Source: Chondrus crispus (lineage: Eukaryota; Rhodophyta; Florideophyceae; Gigartinales; Gigartinaceae). Taken from it: a stretch of 64,000 nt of DNA. Location: contig NW_005178937.1 of the NCBI RefSeq assembly GCF_000350225.1, positions 62,001 through 126,000 of the forward strand, in the 5' to 3' direction. Below, piece by piece: positions 49,562 through 62,100 of the stretch. A program made the position numbers and the translations under genes. The notes beneath the pieces are model-generated. The model ran no database searches. It worked only from the letters and a program-made list of their open reading frames with translations, and was not told where the DNA came from. Numbering within the stretch: the stretch's first letter is position 1; each line of letters begins with the position of its first letter.

Positions 49562-52362
49562 GTCCCCGGGTTGGCCGATAGGGGTTTTGGGTCGACGAGG
49601 CTGAGTTTGTTGAGTAGGTTTTGGGTGCTTTGGGGTCCGAGGGGTCGTGTGAAGTAGTCGGCTATGTTTTCCTTGGATGGTATGTGTTGAATCTTGACCG
49701 TTCCTCTTTGTTTGTGGTTCTGTATGAGGTGGTGTTTGGTGTCAATGAATTTTCGGCGTTGGTTGGAGCCGAGTTTTGGGCGGCGAGGATTGTGGCTTTG
49801 TTGTCTACGAACAGGGGTTGGATTGGGTTTCCGGCGTGTGGGCATCGACGAGGAGGCGGCGAAGCCAATGGTCTTGTTGTGTTGCCTCCGTGGCTGCCGA
49901 GTATTCGGCTTCACACGTGAAGTCGGCGACTACGGGTTGCGTTGCCGAGGTCCAGCTGATGGGGCGTCGTGGAACATGTGTACCACTCCTGTTCTGGAGC
50001 GGCGTGCGTGGTCATTGGCGAAATCTGAGTCGCTGTATGTGCGGAGGCTGGGATGGGCGTTCGGTGTGCTTGCCTTGAACAGGATGGCGTGGTGTTCTGT
50101 ACCGCTTAGGTAACGCAGCAGCCAGTGGGGATGGTTTTTGTGCGTTCGTGCCGGGTTGTGCATGACGGATGCGAGCATGCTGACCGCGGGGTGTATATCG
50201 GGTCTGGTGCTGTCCGCTAAATAGCGGAGATCGCCGATTTTTTGTCTGAAGAGGAATGATTGCTGTTGATCCAGGAGTGGATCCTCTCGTGTGTATGTGA
50301 ATGTCACTTTGGGTAGTAGCTATGTGTGCTTTGCGTTGGAGGAGAGCATGCCCGTTTTAGTGAGTATGGTTCGGGCAACGGTGGGTTGGGATATGTGTAT
50401 GACGCCATTGTGGAGGCGTTGTACGTGCCATTTGAGGTACTCTGCTGGAAATCCAAGGCGTTTGATTTTGTATTTGGCTGTGAGGACGGCGTGGATCTTG
50501 TTTTGCAGCGTTTAGGAGGATGCCACTGAGAGAAAGTCATCCATGTTAATGGCTACGAGGATGAGACCTTGTTCGGATTTTTTGTAGAAGAGGCAGGGGT
50601 CTGCTTGAGTAGGTTTGTATCCGTGTGATGTCAGGTGCTTGGACAGTCCGTTGTGATAAATGCGTGGTGCCTGCGGTGTGCCATATATATTGCACATGAG
50701 GAGTCTCGCTTTGCCTGGATGTTTGAGAGTCCCGTCAAAGCGGGGGTGTTGTTTGATACACACTGGTTTCGTCTCGGGGAATTTTCGTGGAGGTATGCTG
50801 AGCTGATGTCCATGTGCCCGAGGGACCAGTTGTGTGAGGCGGCGATGGCGAGCAGTTGGCGTACTGTGATCTTGTCTGTCATATAGGTCGTTACTTGCTC
50901 TGGATCGTAGTGCGTTCCTGGGGTCATGCAGTCGCCTCTGGCTGCACATCGCGCTTTGCGTTCGGTGACGGTGCCGGAGTGGTCTCGAATGTATCGAAAC
51001 GTCATTGTGAGGAGTACCGTTTTTGTATGCGTGAGGAGCTGTGTGTCTGCTAGCCATCGGATGGTTTCGATTTTGCCTAATTTATCCAGTTCTGCGTGGT
51101 GTGCTTGTGCCCCTTGGGCCGCGTCTGGGTAAGTTCTAGCTTCCTGTCTGCGGCGTCGGTCGGGTGTGGTGAGTGGGATTGGTGTAGCTGGTGAGGTGCG
51201 GAGGACCACTGTAGTGCTGACGGCGGGGTAGTGTGCTTTTTTGTAAGGATGGAGGTCCTGCGTGCGAGTGATGTGGTACTTGTGAGTGTGCGTGTCTTGC
51301 ACTGTGATCGATTGGGGGCTGTTGGAGTACATATATCGTACTGTACGGCTGCGTGTGTCAAGTTTCTTTTTGGTACCGTAGATGGGGATCGTGCCTTTTG
51401 TCCGAAGATTAAACGTTGTTTGGGTTGGGCTTGTCGTGTGTGCCACAGGATGTGGCGGGCTTGGCCGGTTGCGCGGTGGGGGATGATGTTATATTTGTAC
51501 GCGTCGTGTACTGCGTCTTCCCAGTACGCTTCAGGGAGGTTGGCGTGATGGAAGTTGGCTCTGGCGGCGTTCATGAGATTTTGATTAATTCTCTCTGCGA
51601 TGGAATTTTCCTGGGGTTGGTGCGGGGTGTTATTCTCGTACTTGATGCCTTAAGAGGCGTATCTCTGTAATGCGTGGTTGGACTTGAATTCGCGTGCGTT
51701 ATCGGTGCGGTAGATACGCGGAAGACGGTTGCTTTGTTTAATTAGGGCAAAACATTGTGACATGATGGTGCTGACTTCGCTTCTCGTTTTGAGAAAATAA
51801 AGCATGACGTACCGGGATGCCGCGTCAATGTATGTGAGGAAGTGATGATTGCTGTTGTTGGATCGAGGGTGGATGGGGCCGCATGTATCGGAGCTTAGGT
51901 ATTCACCTGTACTGTATTGATGCTGTGTGGGGGTACGGCGTGCAGGTCGCTGCTTCGCGTACGCGCATGCGGAGCATGACAGTGGGCTGCGTGTTGAGGC
52001 GAGGGATGCTGGAAGGCCGTGTATCGTTCGCGATTTGGCTATAGTCTGGATTGTACGTAGGGGGCGTGGTTGAGTCGCAGGTGCCAGTGGTGTAAGATTT
52101 GGTCAGTGGCCTTACAGGGGATCGGTTGGATGTGTGGCGCTGGCGTTGAGCGTATGGGTAAGGGTGTACTTGATATCCGTTGTGTGGTGAGGTGGGTAGT
52201 GCTCGACTTGTGATGAGGGGTGGGTTGGCTGGGGATGGTAGGCGGGGGGTTGCCTGTGGCATGTGGGTTTTCGGATTGCGTCGCGGTGCGAGGATCGTGC
52301 GCGCTCCTCTGGCTTGCAGGTGCAGGGTTGCCGTCCATGCATATGCCCTGATTGCGCGGTTC
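49423..52362 (-). mobile_element. Ty1/Copia element, right part beyond a nested Gypsy (Copia-3)
   Basis: A minus-strand Copia of the same family as Copia-2. From left: 3' LTR (49423-49561), RNase H (about 49640-50260, with KFIDTKHHLIQNH), reverse transcriptase (about 50300-51150, with TTYMTDK and AYLHEN), integrase (about 51400-52250). At 52363 it is interrupted by the LTR of a Gypsy element. Its gag and 5' LTR must lie beyond the window's right end. The coding region is broken in several places. Confidence 0.9.
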
Positions 52363-53070
52363 TGTAGCATAAACACCCCCCTGACGTAGAGGGGTGTATG
52401 ATTTAGCTCGACCAAGACCCTGGAGGAAGGCGAGAAGACGGGGAGACCACACAGATAGCGAGACAGGGAAGCGGGCCCTGGTAGCGTGGTAGAGCGGGAC
52501 GGTCGGGGACGAGCGTACGCGCGGGCCGACCTACGCCTCGACGCCAAGGAGCAGCGCTGGGTAACGTACCAGCGCTGACGTGCGGAGGCGGATCTAGGCT
52601 CGCTCGCGTACGCGTGTGTCCCCTACCCGCTTTGTCCCGGTTAACGCGCGCGAAGGCGGATTGCGCGTGTTAGTTAAGCTGAAAGACGGACCTAGGCGGT
52701 AGGTCGTGGACAAGTCCGTGCTTGTCCCCCTTTGCCGCCGCCGGTCCCGCTCGTATTAAATATATACAAAGCGTCTATCATAATACTAGAGTACCCGTGC
52801 GGTGTTGTAACCTACTGTAGCGCGGGTCACCCCGCGCTGTATTGCTGTCAGCCGTCGGGGCTGACAGCACACATGTGCGACGCGTACTGTGCGCGCGGTG
52901 GTACGCGCCTCCTACACGTGTATTACACGCGTGCGCGTGTGGTTGCGTGTGCCCCCGTACACGTGGGGATACACGTGGACACGCGCGTCAGTACTGCGAA
53001 GCGTCGTGCGCTCGTGCTCGCAGTTAGTGATCCAAATCTAAATCTAATGCAGATCCGTCATTCTGCTACA
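52363..53070 (-). repeat. Gypsy-A 3' LTR
   Basis: A 708-bp LTR ending TGTAGCAGAAT on one side and ATGCTACA on the other (minus strand). The promoter-like TATATATTTAATA lies near 52760. The U3 part holds a row of small perfect hairpins and CACGTG words (52810-52990). Confidence 0.75.
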
Positions 53071-53099
53071 CGATCCCCCCCAATAGTGAACGTCCCCGT

Positions 53100-55620
53100 T
53101 CACCCTTGGGGAGCGCTTGAAGAAACCATGTCCGATCCGGCCCCTTCCCGTGCCTTGGCCTGGCCCTCCCGCTATACGGCGTATTCCCCTGCGTTGCTCC
53201 CTGTCTGCGTCTCTGTCCTCATCCGCGCACCCCTTTCCTTCGCCTACACCGGCTTCTTTCCGCACATCGGTGCGGACGCTCTTCACCCTTCTCGCCCGTA
53301 CGCGGGTTTCCGCGTGGTCCTCATGTCTCCTCCGCCCGCGTGTCATCCCGCTGTCGACTCCCCGATGTCTCCTTCGTGTGGGGTTTCCTCCGTGGCGCCC
53401 CTCGCACTGCCGCCGCTCCCTGGGGCCTCCGGGCCCCCGCGTACCCGTCCCGGCCTCTACTGGGGTCTCCGTCACGCGTCCCCTTCGCGTAGAGGGGTTC
53501 GTTCCTTCTGCGACGCCCGCGTGGCCGCCCTTCAAAAAGTCGCGCGGACCTTCCGGGGCCGCGTCATCGGTTGAATTCCGTCCCGCCTCGTCGATGGGCG
53601 CGGTACCGAAGGGAGACGAAGACGCCCGAGCGGTCCCCGAGGGGTCCGCTTCCGTGGGGTCACCCGATGCAGAGCGCGCGAACGCGTCTTACGAGCCACG
53701 CAGTGAGTCTTATAGGGCGTGGGGGAGCTGCCGACTATCGGGGAATTCTCGACGCCGGCGCAGAGTTGTCCGACGACACCACGCCGTGGTTTGGTGTCTG
53801 GAGCGCTCGCTGTCGTTACCGGTAGAGCGGCTACGGTTCCCGTGGCGTCGGCACGCTCGATCGGGGATCACGCTTGCCGAACTACTGTCCCGCGACTCCT
53901 TGCGTCCCGACCCCATGCGTGTTCTCCGCATCTACGAGGCGGGTCGCGTGAACGAGGCCGGCCTCGTCCTCGAGAGTTTGACGAGTGAGGGCGGGGGAGT
54001 CCCATATCAACTCCCCGACGCGATCCCCGGGGACAGGCTCTTCGCGTACAGCATCGGTGAGGTTTGGTATGTAGACCGTATGGCTGGACAGTTGTTCAGT
54101 CGTCTCCCTGACGGCCCGCGGCGTTTCGTGTTCTCGGAAGTGAAGGAGCTATACAATGGCCCTCGACCGTACGCGTATTCAAAGACCCGCGTGGCCTTGC
54201 AAAATTCCGCTAGCTCACTTATGCGGCTTCGCGCCATTGCGGTGTCGCCCCACAATTGGGCGACATACCATCATCGCGAGGAAGAGGACGTTGTCGTTTT
54301 TTGATCGGCGTCCGTTGAGCACGGCATCACTGCAAGGGACTTCCCCGCACTGCTGGCGACGCTGCGGAAGTCCCTTCCATCCTTCGAGGTCCACCCGCAC
54401 CTTCCATATGCCTTAAAGCATTTCGGGTTTGCGTGTTCCGATACCCGGCACCCGACCTACGCTGAATTAATGCACAAAGTCGAGTGTGAGTGGGCATGAG
54501 CCCTAGGGAGCGCGTTTATGACCGAGGTCCATGTCAACTGACACGTGTTTGTCCAGCCCACCGGGGTCCTCGCATTTCTTGGGAGCGTCGCCGTCGACCT
54601 CCCCGACGTGCCCCTGTATCCTTTAGAGACGCATTCCAAACAAGCGACGTGGAGCTTCGCGTCCGTACTTTCACTCATGCACCGCGCGTGCCAGGTGCCC
54701 GAGCGTACGCGGCTCCCGTGGACCGATTACACCACAGGCGAGCAAAGTTCCTTTCTACTGTACGACGCGTGGTCCGACTCCTTCGTAGCGAAGCCGGCCT
54801 CTCCCCAGTCCTCGCCGACCGTCGCGGGGAGAGTGGCCGGTGTGGGCTCCGCCCGTCGCGAGGCTCAGCGGAAGCGGTACCGAGAGGTGGACCACCACAC
54901 CTCGGCTTTCGTGCCGTCGCGCTTAACTCACTTACAGTCACCCAATACGTTCGCTGTATTTCGTTAATTCGCGTCGGAGGTCCCGCCCGTACCCCCTTTG
55001 AACCTGACACGGTAAGGACATTTGCCCTCTTTTCCGCGACGCCGCATCTCATATTGTCGCAGGGGGATATCTCGGCGATTCCCAAACTGACTCGGGCCCT
55101 CGGTACGGCGTCCCATCGCGTTTGGAAGTTCGGTGGGCTGCTAAGCACCCTCGCGAGCTGGTACCTTACTCGCAGCGCCGAAGCGAATCGTATTGATGCA
55201 GAGCGAGAAGCCCATGCGGCGGACCTTCACCGCGCTCGGGAGGCCTTGGACGACTTCCGTAAATCGTCCCTTAGACAGTCCGAGGCCCTCGACCGGGCGA
55301 TGGCGCATCGTGACCGATACCGCCGCGAGCGAGACGAACTCCGTGCCGCGGCACAACGAGGAGTCGCGCTTGCTCGACACGCTGACGTTTCCGCGTCGCA
55401 TCCCATAATGCGGGACCCTTACGCCGGACAAGGATACAATTCCGTTCACGCCGAGGAGGGTGGCCCTCATGGCGCGTCGGCCCGCGCTTGGCCACGGCAC
55501 AGTGAGGTCACCATGCCCTCGTTGGAGGAGCTAAGGACAGAGGTGCCCCAGCACCCGATGTACTGTCCTCAGCCCTCCCGCGTCTCCGATCCGGGGGAGA
55601 CGCCTGATGGCCCGAGCCAT
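53100..55620 (+). pseudogene. Antisense coding region in the 3' part of Gypsy-A (fossil)
   Basis: Sequence on the strand opposite to Gypsy-A's pol that reads like protein over about 2.5 kb, though broken in several places. Recognisable traits: a Pro/Arg-rich start, a globular middle (GVPYQLPDAIPGDRLFAYSI near 53995), and near the end a charged coiled-coil segment around 55180-55350 (HAADLHRAREALDDFRKSS). No known domain, and no visible similarity to the antisense frame of Gypsy-B. Confidence 0.45.
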
Positions 55621-57610
55621 TAATCGGGCGGCCCTATTAGACTCCGAGGTTCCGTCCCCGGTCCTTGCATCTTCGTAAAATAGTAGCACCGTCTCCCCCC
55701 GCTTGGGTCTTGAGCTCCGCGTCCTCCCTTCTCCATTCTCCGGAAAGGTAGACAGGTAGTCTGAGGCTGACGTCCGTGTCGTTCCCCGTGTTACGCAGTC
55801 TCCGCAGTTACGACCACTTTCCGTCCCTCCCCGCCAGAAGGGGGAGGGCGGGAGATCGGTTCGCCGTCGACCGCGTGAGTTAAGCTTCGAAGCTCCCTCT
55901 CTCCGCGCCGGTGTCCTCGTAAATTTGTAGATCTCCTCCCCGGGCCCGTCGTCGATGCGAGATGTCCTGTCCAGATCTCACCTTTCCATCTCTTGCGCGG
56001 GGGGTCCGTGTGGCGCCCTTGGCGTCTTCCTTCATCCCACCACGTCTGATGAGGTGGGAGAGGGGTCCCGGTTCTTCGTCCGGAGCATCCGCCATGCCAC
56101 GCGTTCTCACCGATCTTGACCGCGCGCTGTCCCGCTCCCGTCCGAAGGGAGCCGCGGGGCATCGGTTTGCCTCTGAACGCGTGTCCCGAACCTCGTTCCT
56201 CGGTTCCTCCTCTACGCATCGGTGTCGCCGATCGCGCTGGGTCGTCCTTCGCGGACTACTTAGCCTCCTCATTCACGCGTACCTCGCTTATCGAGGCTTC
56301 GAAGGGACTGGGTGTATGCGTGCGCGTACGCGTCACCCAGTCGCACGGCGAAGGGGTGGTGGGGCTCGCAACAATGGTCTGGCCCATGCCCTCTGGACTT
56401 GTGCGCGCGCGGTGCTGGAGTGTGCGCCGGCGACGCTGCGTACTGAAAGAAAGAGGGGGGAGTCGTGCTCCTCTAGATGGGAGCACCCGGAGAGGAAGGC
56501 GCGGACAGCGCGAGTCGCACGCGTCTTTGAGTAGTGGGGGGGTGACGTCATCCCCCAATTGAGGCTTCGCATCCTTTCCACCGTTTATCCATTCAAACTC
56601 TCAGCGACCTCCCTCTTCGTCCTTCCGTTTCGCCCTCTGCCGACACAGTCGGCGGCGAGATAGCCTCCGCACCGCTCCGGTCGCGGTCTCGTTGGGACCG
56701 GAGCAAGCGCCGTACTTGGTTTCGCCTTGAGCGGCGGATTGGTCCCTTCGGTCGACATTGTGCGCGGGCGCGGTGCGCTGTCTTCCTTGTCTCTGCGCAC
56801 ATGCTCGCGGGGAAAAAGAACAAACGTTAGACAGTAGCGTCTCGAGCTCCTCTGTTGCGTTTCCGTGCAGGCTGGCGCGGCGGCTTCGCGCGGGCGAGTT
56901 TCCCCCATCCGCCTGTCGTAAGGCGGACGCGCGTGCGCCCGCAGGGCCCGCCCTTTTCCCATCGGTACCTCGTCGGTCGTGCGCGGTCGCGGGATTGTGA
57001 GTCTCCCTACGCGTGGAGCTCGTCGCGACCGTTCGCGTCATTTCCTGACTAGGACGGTGGCGTCGCCCTCCTGCCTCTCTGTAGTTGGTGACTACACGAC
57101 ACATTGCGTTGCCAGCGGTTCGTGCCACTTAGTATTGGTGTGTCGCGTAGTAAGCTTGGACTGTCCATACGTCTTGGCATCGTTCTTGCTTTCCGATTCG
57201 AGCACCTTATCGGCGGGTGTTCTCGTGACGCGTTCGCGTTTCTTGGGAGTATCCTCCCGTTGATCCAGGGCAACTTTTTTTGCTGTACAGTCCCTACTGT
57301 CTCCGTTCTCGCATCTTGTCGACGACGTCGGTCGTATCCGATGAGCTTGACGGCCAATACGTTTTGGCGTCTCGCGCCTTCCTTTGACACCCCGGTTTGT
57401 TACATTTGTCCGTTCGTACGCGTCATCTGTTCCTAACCGCGACGTGTTAATTACGCGGTGACGAAGCGGTTGGGGGCCCCCTCCTCAAGAGCGAACGACC
57501 GCGTTCACTTCGGAGGTAAGGTCCCTCCCTGCACGCGTTCTAAGTCTTTTCGCGTATCGCGACACTAGTTCCTCGGGTACGTGTGTCAGTGCAGTTCAAA
57601 TGAGCTCGTC
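55621..57610. other. GC-rich Gypsy-A internal region
   Basis: Between the antisense coding traces and the integrase end. There are several GC-driven open frames on both strands, but none protein-like enough to call. Pyrimidine-rich on the plus strand. Confidence 0.4.
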
Positions 57611-58130
57611 TTAGTCAGCCCACTTCATGAGGAACTCCGTAGTTACGTCCTTTACCACGCGATGCTTGAGCAGACGCTCGACAGCGTACTGCGTGCCCTC
57701 GGTGACCTTGTCGGCATGGTCACCTGGGGTTGTTGCACTTGCTCGTGTCGCGTCAGTCGGAGGGCGCGCGTACACGCAGCGGTCTGCCGAGACGCGCTCC
57801 GTCACCCCATCACGGTCGATCGTGATGGTTCGTTTGTCGTTGGCCAGTACGCGGTATGGTCCAACGGCAGGTGAAGCGAGCTTGTTCGACGTCTTCGCCC
57901 CATCGGTGGGGTTGAGGTACACGTAGTCCCCCGGCTTGAGTCGCGTGTTAATTCTTCGTACGCGTTTATCGAAGTCGCGTTTGTAGCGGGCTTGCGTACG
58001 ATGCAACCTTTCGTAAGCTTTTTGGATCGTCTCGGCCAAGGTCTTGAGGAACTCTGCGCGTTGAGTTCCCCTGTCCGGAGGGGGCGCGTTCCCGTCTGCT
58101 CGTCGAAGAGAGAACTCCGGCGGGGGTAGC
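57611..58130 (-). mobile_element. Gypsy-A integrase C-terminus and chromodomain
   Basis: A minus-strand pol fragment: the post-core integrase helix (YERLHRTQARYKRDFDKRVR), the barrel (LKPGDYVYLNP … VGPYRVL), then YAVERLLKHRVV and EFLMKWAD, the beginning of a chromodomain. This places Gypsy-A among chromoviruses. It adjoins the insertion point of Gypsy-B. Confidence 0.85.
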
Positions 58131-58135
58131 CTGAG

Positions 58136-59178
58136 TGTAGTGCAATACGCATATGAAAAGGGGGGTGAAAAGAAAGGAAAATATTTGGATATGAAAAGTA
58201 GTCCGGGTTGGGAGACACACGTGTGAATAACTGCACAGTTTTAATTTTTAATTATTTTATTTTATTTAGTTAATTAGTTGGCATTAATTTTGCTGACGCT
58301 AGATTAGATTTAGGATCTAGCGCCGCGAGCTACTGTAGTGGCTCCGGCGGGGCGATATATACCTTAGCCCTCTGACCACCAAGTCAGTAAAGGTAACCCG
58401 AGTTGTCAGAGTTGAATGTCGCCTTGGTCGAAGTCCGTCTCTACCAAGACGCTCCCTTTTACCTAAGCCTACGGCATCCTTTGCGCTCGGGCATTCCCTT
58501 TTCTTTTTCCTTTATTTCCCTATTCATTTCTATCTCTACCTCTATTTTTCCCTTAATTGTGTTGGTTCCACTGGAGTTGGTTGCGACCGATCCGGTGTAG
58601 GTGTTTTAGCCATCGGGCAACACGTTGTGTAGCGCTGCTACTGTTTCAAGTTCCGTCGGAAGGCTGTTGCGACGACGCCTCCGTCGAAGGTCTTACTGTA
58701 TAAGACAGAGTTGGTACCACCTACCGCGATTGCGATCGCGCTGGTGAGGGTGGTTTTAGCCATCGGGCAACTCGTCGGTAGTAGCGTTGCTACACGGTTA
58801 CGATCCCGTCGGGTAGTGCTGAACAAGCCCCCGTCGAAGACCTTGAATTATACCCAAGGTGCTGAAGACGCTCGCCGAGCATTGGCCTTACAACCCAGCG
58901 AACCGCGGTTACATCCTCGTAGACAAGCCCAACCCGCACTCGTCGAGCACTCAAATCTTCACAAGTCTCTACCACCATTATCCTCCCGGGCCGGGCATCT
59001 TTCCTTACCCCTCGGTTGGAGTTCAGGTACCGTGGGCCGCAAGCCCACACAAGGGGAAAGGGAGTTTCGAACGCTCCGTAGCGCGTGCCATCGGCAGTGG
59101 TTGTTGCTGTTGTTGTTTTTCTTCTTTTTGTTTGACTGTCGGACTGTGTTCGCGGCCTGCCAGGCACATTGCACTACA
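58136..59178 (+). repeat. Gypsy-B 5' LTR
   Basis: A 1043-bp LTR with the same inverted ends as 19161-20097 (TGTAGTGCAAT / ATTGCACTACA). It is about 106 bp longer because a segment around 58610-58850 containing TTTTAGCCATCGGGCAAC is present twice in tandem. Confidence 0.88.
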
Positions 59179-59182
59179 AAAG

Positions 59183-59195
59183 TGGTCTCCCGACC
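59183..59195 (+). promoter_or_regulatory. Gypsy-B primer binding site
   Basis: TGGTCTCCCGACC, 4 nt after the LTR. It begins with TGG, as expected for the complement of a tRNA 3' end. I do not assign the tRNA. The same TGGTCTCCCGA recurs at 63987 in the next LTR element. Confidence 0.65.
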
Positions 59196-62100
59196 TAGAA
59201 TTGTCTACAGCAAACCCGACCTAGAATTGTGTCGACGACAGCTTCGGTCTGGAGTTACACTACAACGGTGGTCTGGGTGACGGAGTCTCTTTTTTATTTT
59301 TGTTTGTAAGTTTTTTTGTGTAGGTTCGCTCGTACGAGCGATGTCGACAAGCGCACCCGGGTACGTCGGTCCCGGGGCGAGTAGGAGCGGATCGGCAAGG
59401 GCGTCGAGGATCCCGCGGGGTCCTCGCACCCGAAGCCAGGCCAATACGGCCACGGATCCCGAAGGTCAAGAATCCCCGACGGGGGTCGAAGCCGACAAGG
59501 ATAACCTATCCTACAGGTTCGAGAAGATGGGCGAGGAAATCCGCCAAGAGATGACGAAAAATCTCGAGGCTGAATTAGCCCTCGTCCGGAAGCAACTGGA
59601 GTTGCAAGCGTCCGAGTTCCACACCGTTTTAGGAGAGCTATCGGCTCCAGTGGATCTCGTCGAGAAGGAGCGAGGTGAGGCGACCGACGGTCTGGAGCCG
59701 GAGGTCCTAGTTTTGTTGAAAAGTTCAGTCAAGGACGCAAGGCGCGACGCGAATCAAGCTTTGGAGTCCTTAGGTAAATTTTGAAGCAGTATCGACGACA
59801 GGTTCGACCGCGCCGCTCATCGTCTCAAGGACCTTGAACAGGTCGCCGGGCAAGAGCCGCTCCCAACGGCTCGAGAAGGCGACCGTCGATCGAAGAAGGA
59901 CAAGGCCGCGGTGCAGCGGAGTTCCAAGTCGAAGACTTCGAAGAATATTCTGCGACGCCGGAGCAAGAGTCACGGTATTGACGAGCCGGAGGACCAAGAC
60001 TCTATGACCGAGTCAAATGGTCTTTCTGAAGATGGTGACGACGGTTCGTCGAACCATGCCAGCGATTCCGAACATCGTTCAGAGGAAGGAAAAGGAAATT
60101 CGCAGGGCAAGAAAATTACCTCCAGACGGGGCGGGATTACTTCGTCCGCCTCGCGGAGAGACAAGGACGCTGAGCCAGAGGACGTTGCAACGCGACGCGG
60201 GCCGCGATGGGAGGAGTTGGAGGAGCTGAATCCGACCAACTACCTCTTCAAGAAATTACTTTCGTACCGAACGTACCGCTTGCGGATCCCGCAGACATAT
60301 TTGTCAAGTTCCCAGCGGAGCGCCGTGCGAAAAATCAGGAGAGATATTCCGCGTAAGGTGAAGAAGGACAACACGTTCACAGGTGAGGACGGGGTCCTTG
60401 TGTTGGATTTTTTGGCAAAATTGGTTGAAAAGTTTGATACTCAAGAAATGAACGAGGGGCAAGCGATCCGCTTGTTGCCCGAATTTCTAAGCGGCATCGC
60501 CTTGAGGCAGTACACTTCGGTGTCTCAGACGGCCGGGTCCCATCACGGAAAGGTATCCGTTTGGCCGGAGGCCGTACAGTGGTTGTTGAGGAGTTTCGCA
60601 ACCGACGAGGCGATCCGTCAAGCCGTGCTCGCTTTGCGAGAAGTTCAGCAAAGACCGTCTGAAGACGAGATGGAATTTTATATCCGTCTGACCGACGCGA
60701 GCAACCGATGTGGAAACGTATATTCGATGGAAGAACAAATGACGATGTTTATTGAAGGACTCGATTCGAGTATCAAGCCAATGGTATCTCAATACCGACA
60801 AGACAATCGAGACGTTTCGTTTTTGAGACTAGTTAATTACGCGAAGGCGCATGGCTCGGCGAGCCGCGCTAAGGACAAGAAGACCAAGAAGGTCACAATT
60901 CAGACGCCGTCGACGATCAGGGCGGGTAAGAAGCCGAGGGCTTCTTATCCCGGTCGTAGAAGTCAGGGCGCCGTTCACTTAGCCGAGACAATCTCCGCGT
61001 CGGATGAACGCGGTGCGCACGGAAGCAGCGAAATCAGTATGAAGGAGCCTTGGTAGCCGAAGGCAATTTTATTGAGCCATCGGAGGGCTACGGACACGAG
61101 GACTAGGGGCAAGCGGGTCGTCAACTCTACCGACGCCCACATACACGACGGAGTCGTTTTCAGAGCCCACGGATCCCGTGATGACGTTTCGGGGGCGCGG
61201 CCACACGCCGGCGCCGCGCATCCGATGGAAGACAAGGGTACGACGTTTCGAAGGCCAGGCTGGATAGGAGGGCCGCAACGTCAAGGAAGGCCGCCGGCCC
61301 GTGGAGGACCTAGGCCGCAATATCCCGTCAAAACACACGGACTGGTGTGCTATCATTGTTACGAAAAGGGGCACGCCGCGCCAACGTGCATTCTTTCCCT
61401 TCGGGAAATGCACCGAGTTTTGGAAAATTATGAGGCGTTGTCTCCGATGGAGAGGTTAGGGATACCATCGACGAGTTACCTGAAGGTCAAGAATTGGTTC
61501 GATTCGCAGACGGCGAGCACGCCGAGTGCTTCAACGTCGAGGCCGAACCAGCCCTTCAGAAGGCCCGCCGCGGGGCCCGCGTCGTCGGACGTGAGAAGGA
61601 ACCCCCAGCAGCAGGAAAACTAGAGAGGGGAATCTTGCATGAGCCGCGACAGGCACAGAGTCGACGTACTGTGCCCGGGGCTCGGCCCCGTTTCCCGTCT
61701 CTAAGGGAAAAATCAGGCCCCGATGAGGAGGTTGTTGGATTGGTGGATAAGCCCAAAGGGCCAGCTCAAGTCAAGAAAATTTTGAGCCGAGCCCGAGATC
61801 ATCCGCTGGAAGAAGTTCGAAGACCCTGGTACAGGGTTAAGCGAAGGGAGTGTCCCGAGAAGATTTTGGTTCTTGCGCGAAAAAAACTACAAAGTTTACG
61901 CGGACATTGGACCAACAGTCGGATTGATGAGCCGGGTGTTGTCTGTTTTAGACACCGGCGCGGGACCAAACCTTGTGCGAAAATCGGAACTCCCGGCTGG
62001 AATGGAATCTCTAGTGTCCTACGGACCGACCCAAGACATAGGCGACGCGAACAACAGGCCACTCAAGACTCTCGGCACAATTACAATGCCTGTGAGGCTT

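Larger units (their letters stand above)
52363..58135 (-). mobile_element. Chromodomain Gypsy element, 3' half (Gypsy-A)
   Basis: Minus-strand. From left: 3' LTR (52363-53070), a G-run polypurine tract at about 53074-53084, a 4.5-kb region with antisense coding traces, and the C-terminus of integrase with the start of a chromodomain (57611-58130). At 58136 it is interrupted by Gypsy-B. The remainder lies outside the window. It sits inside Copia-3. The coding remains look old and broken. Confidence 0.82.

Noticed and set aside
55962-57436. Multiple overlapping GC-rich frames in Gypsy-A
   Set aside because: All frames on both strands are open because of base composition. None has convincing protein character.
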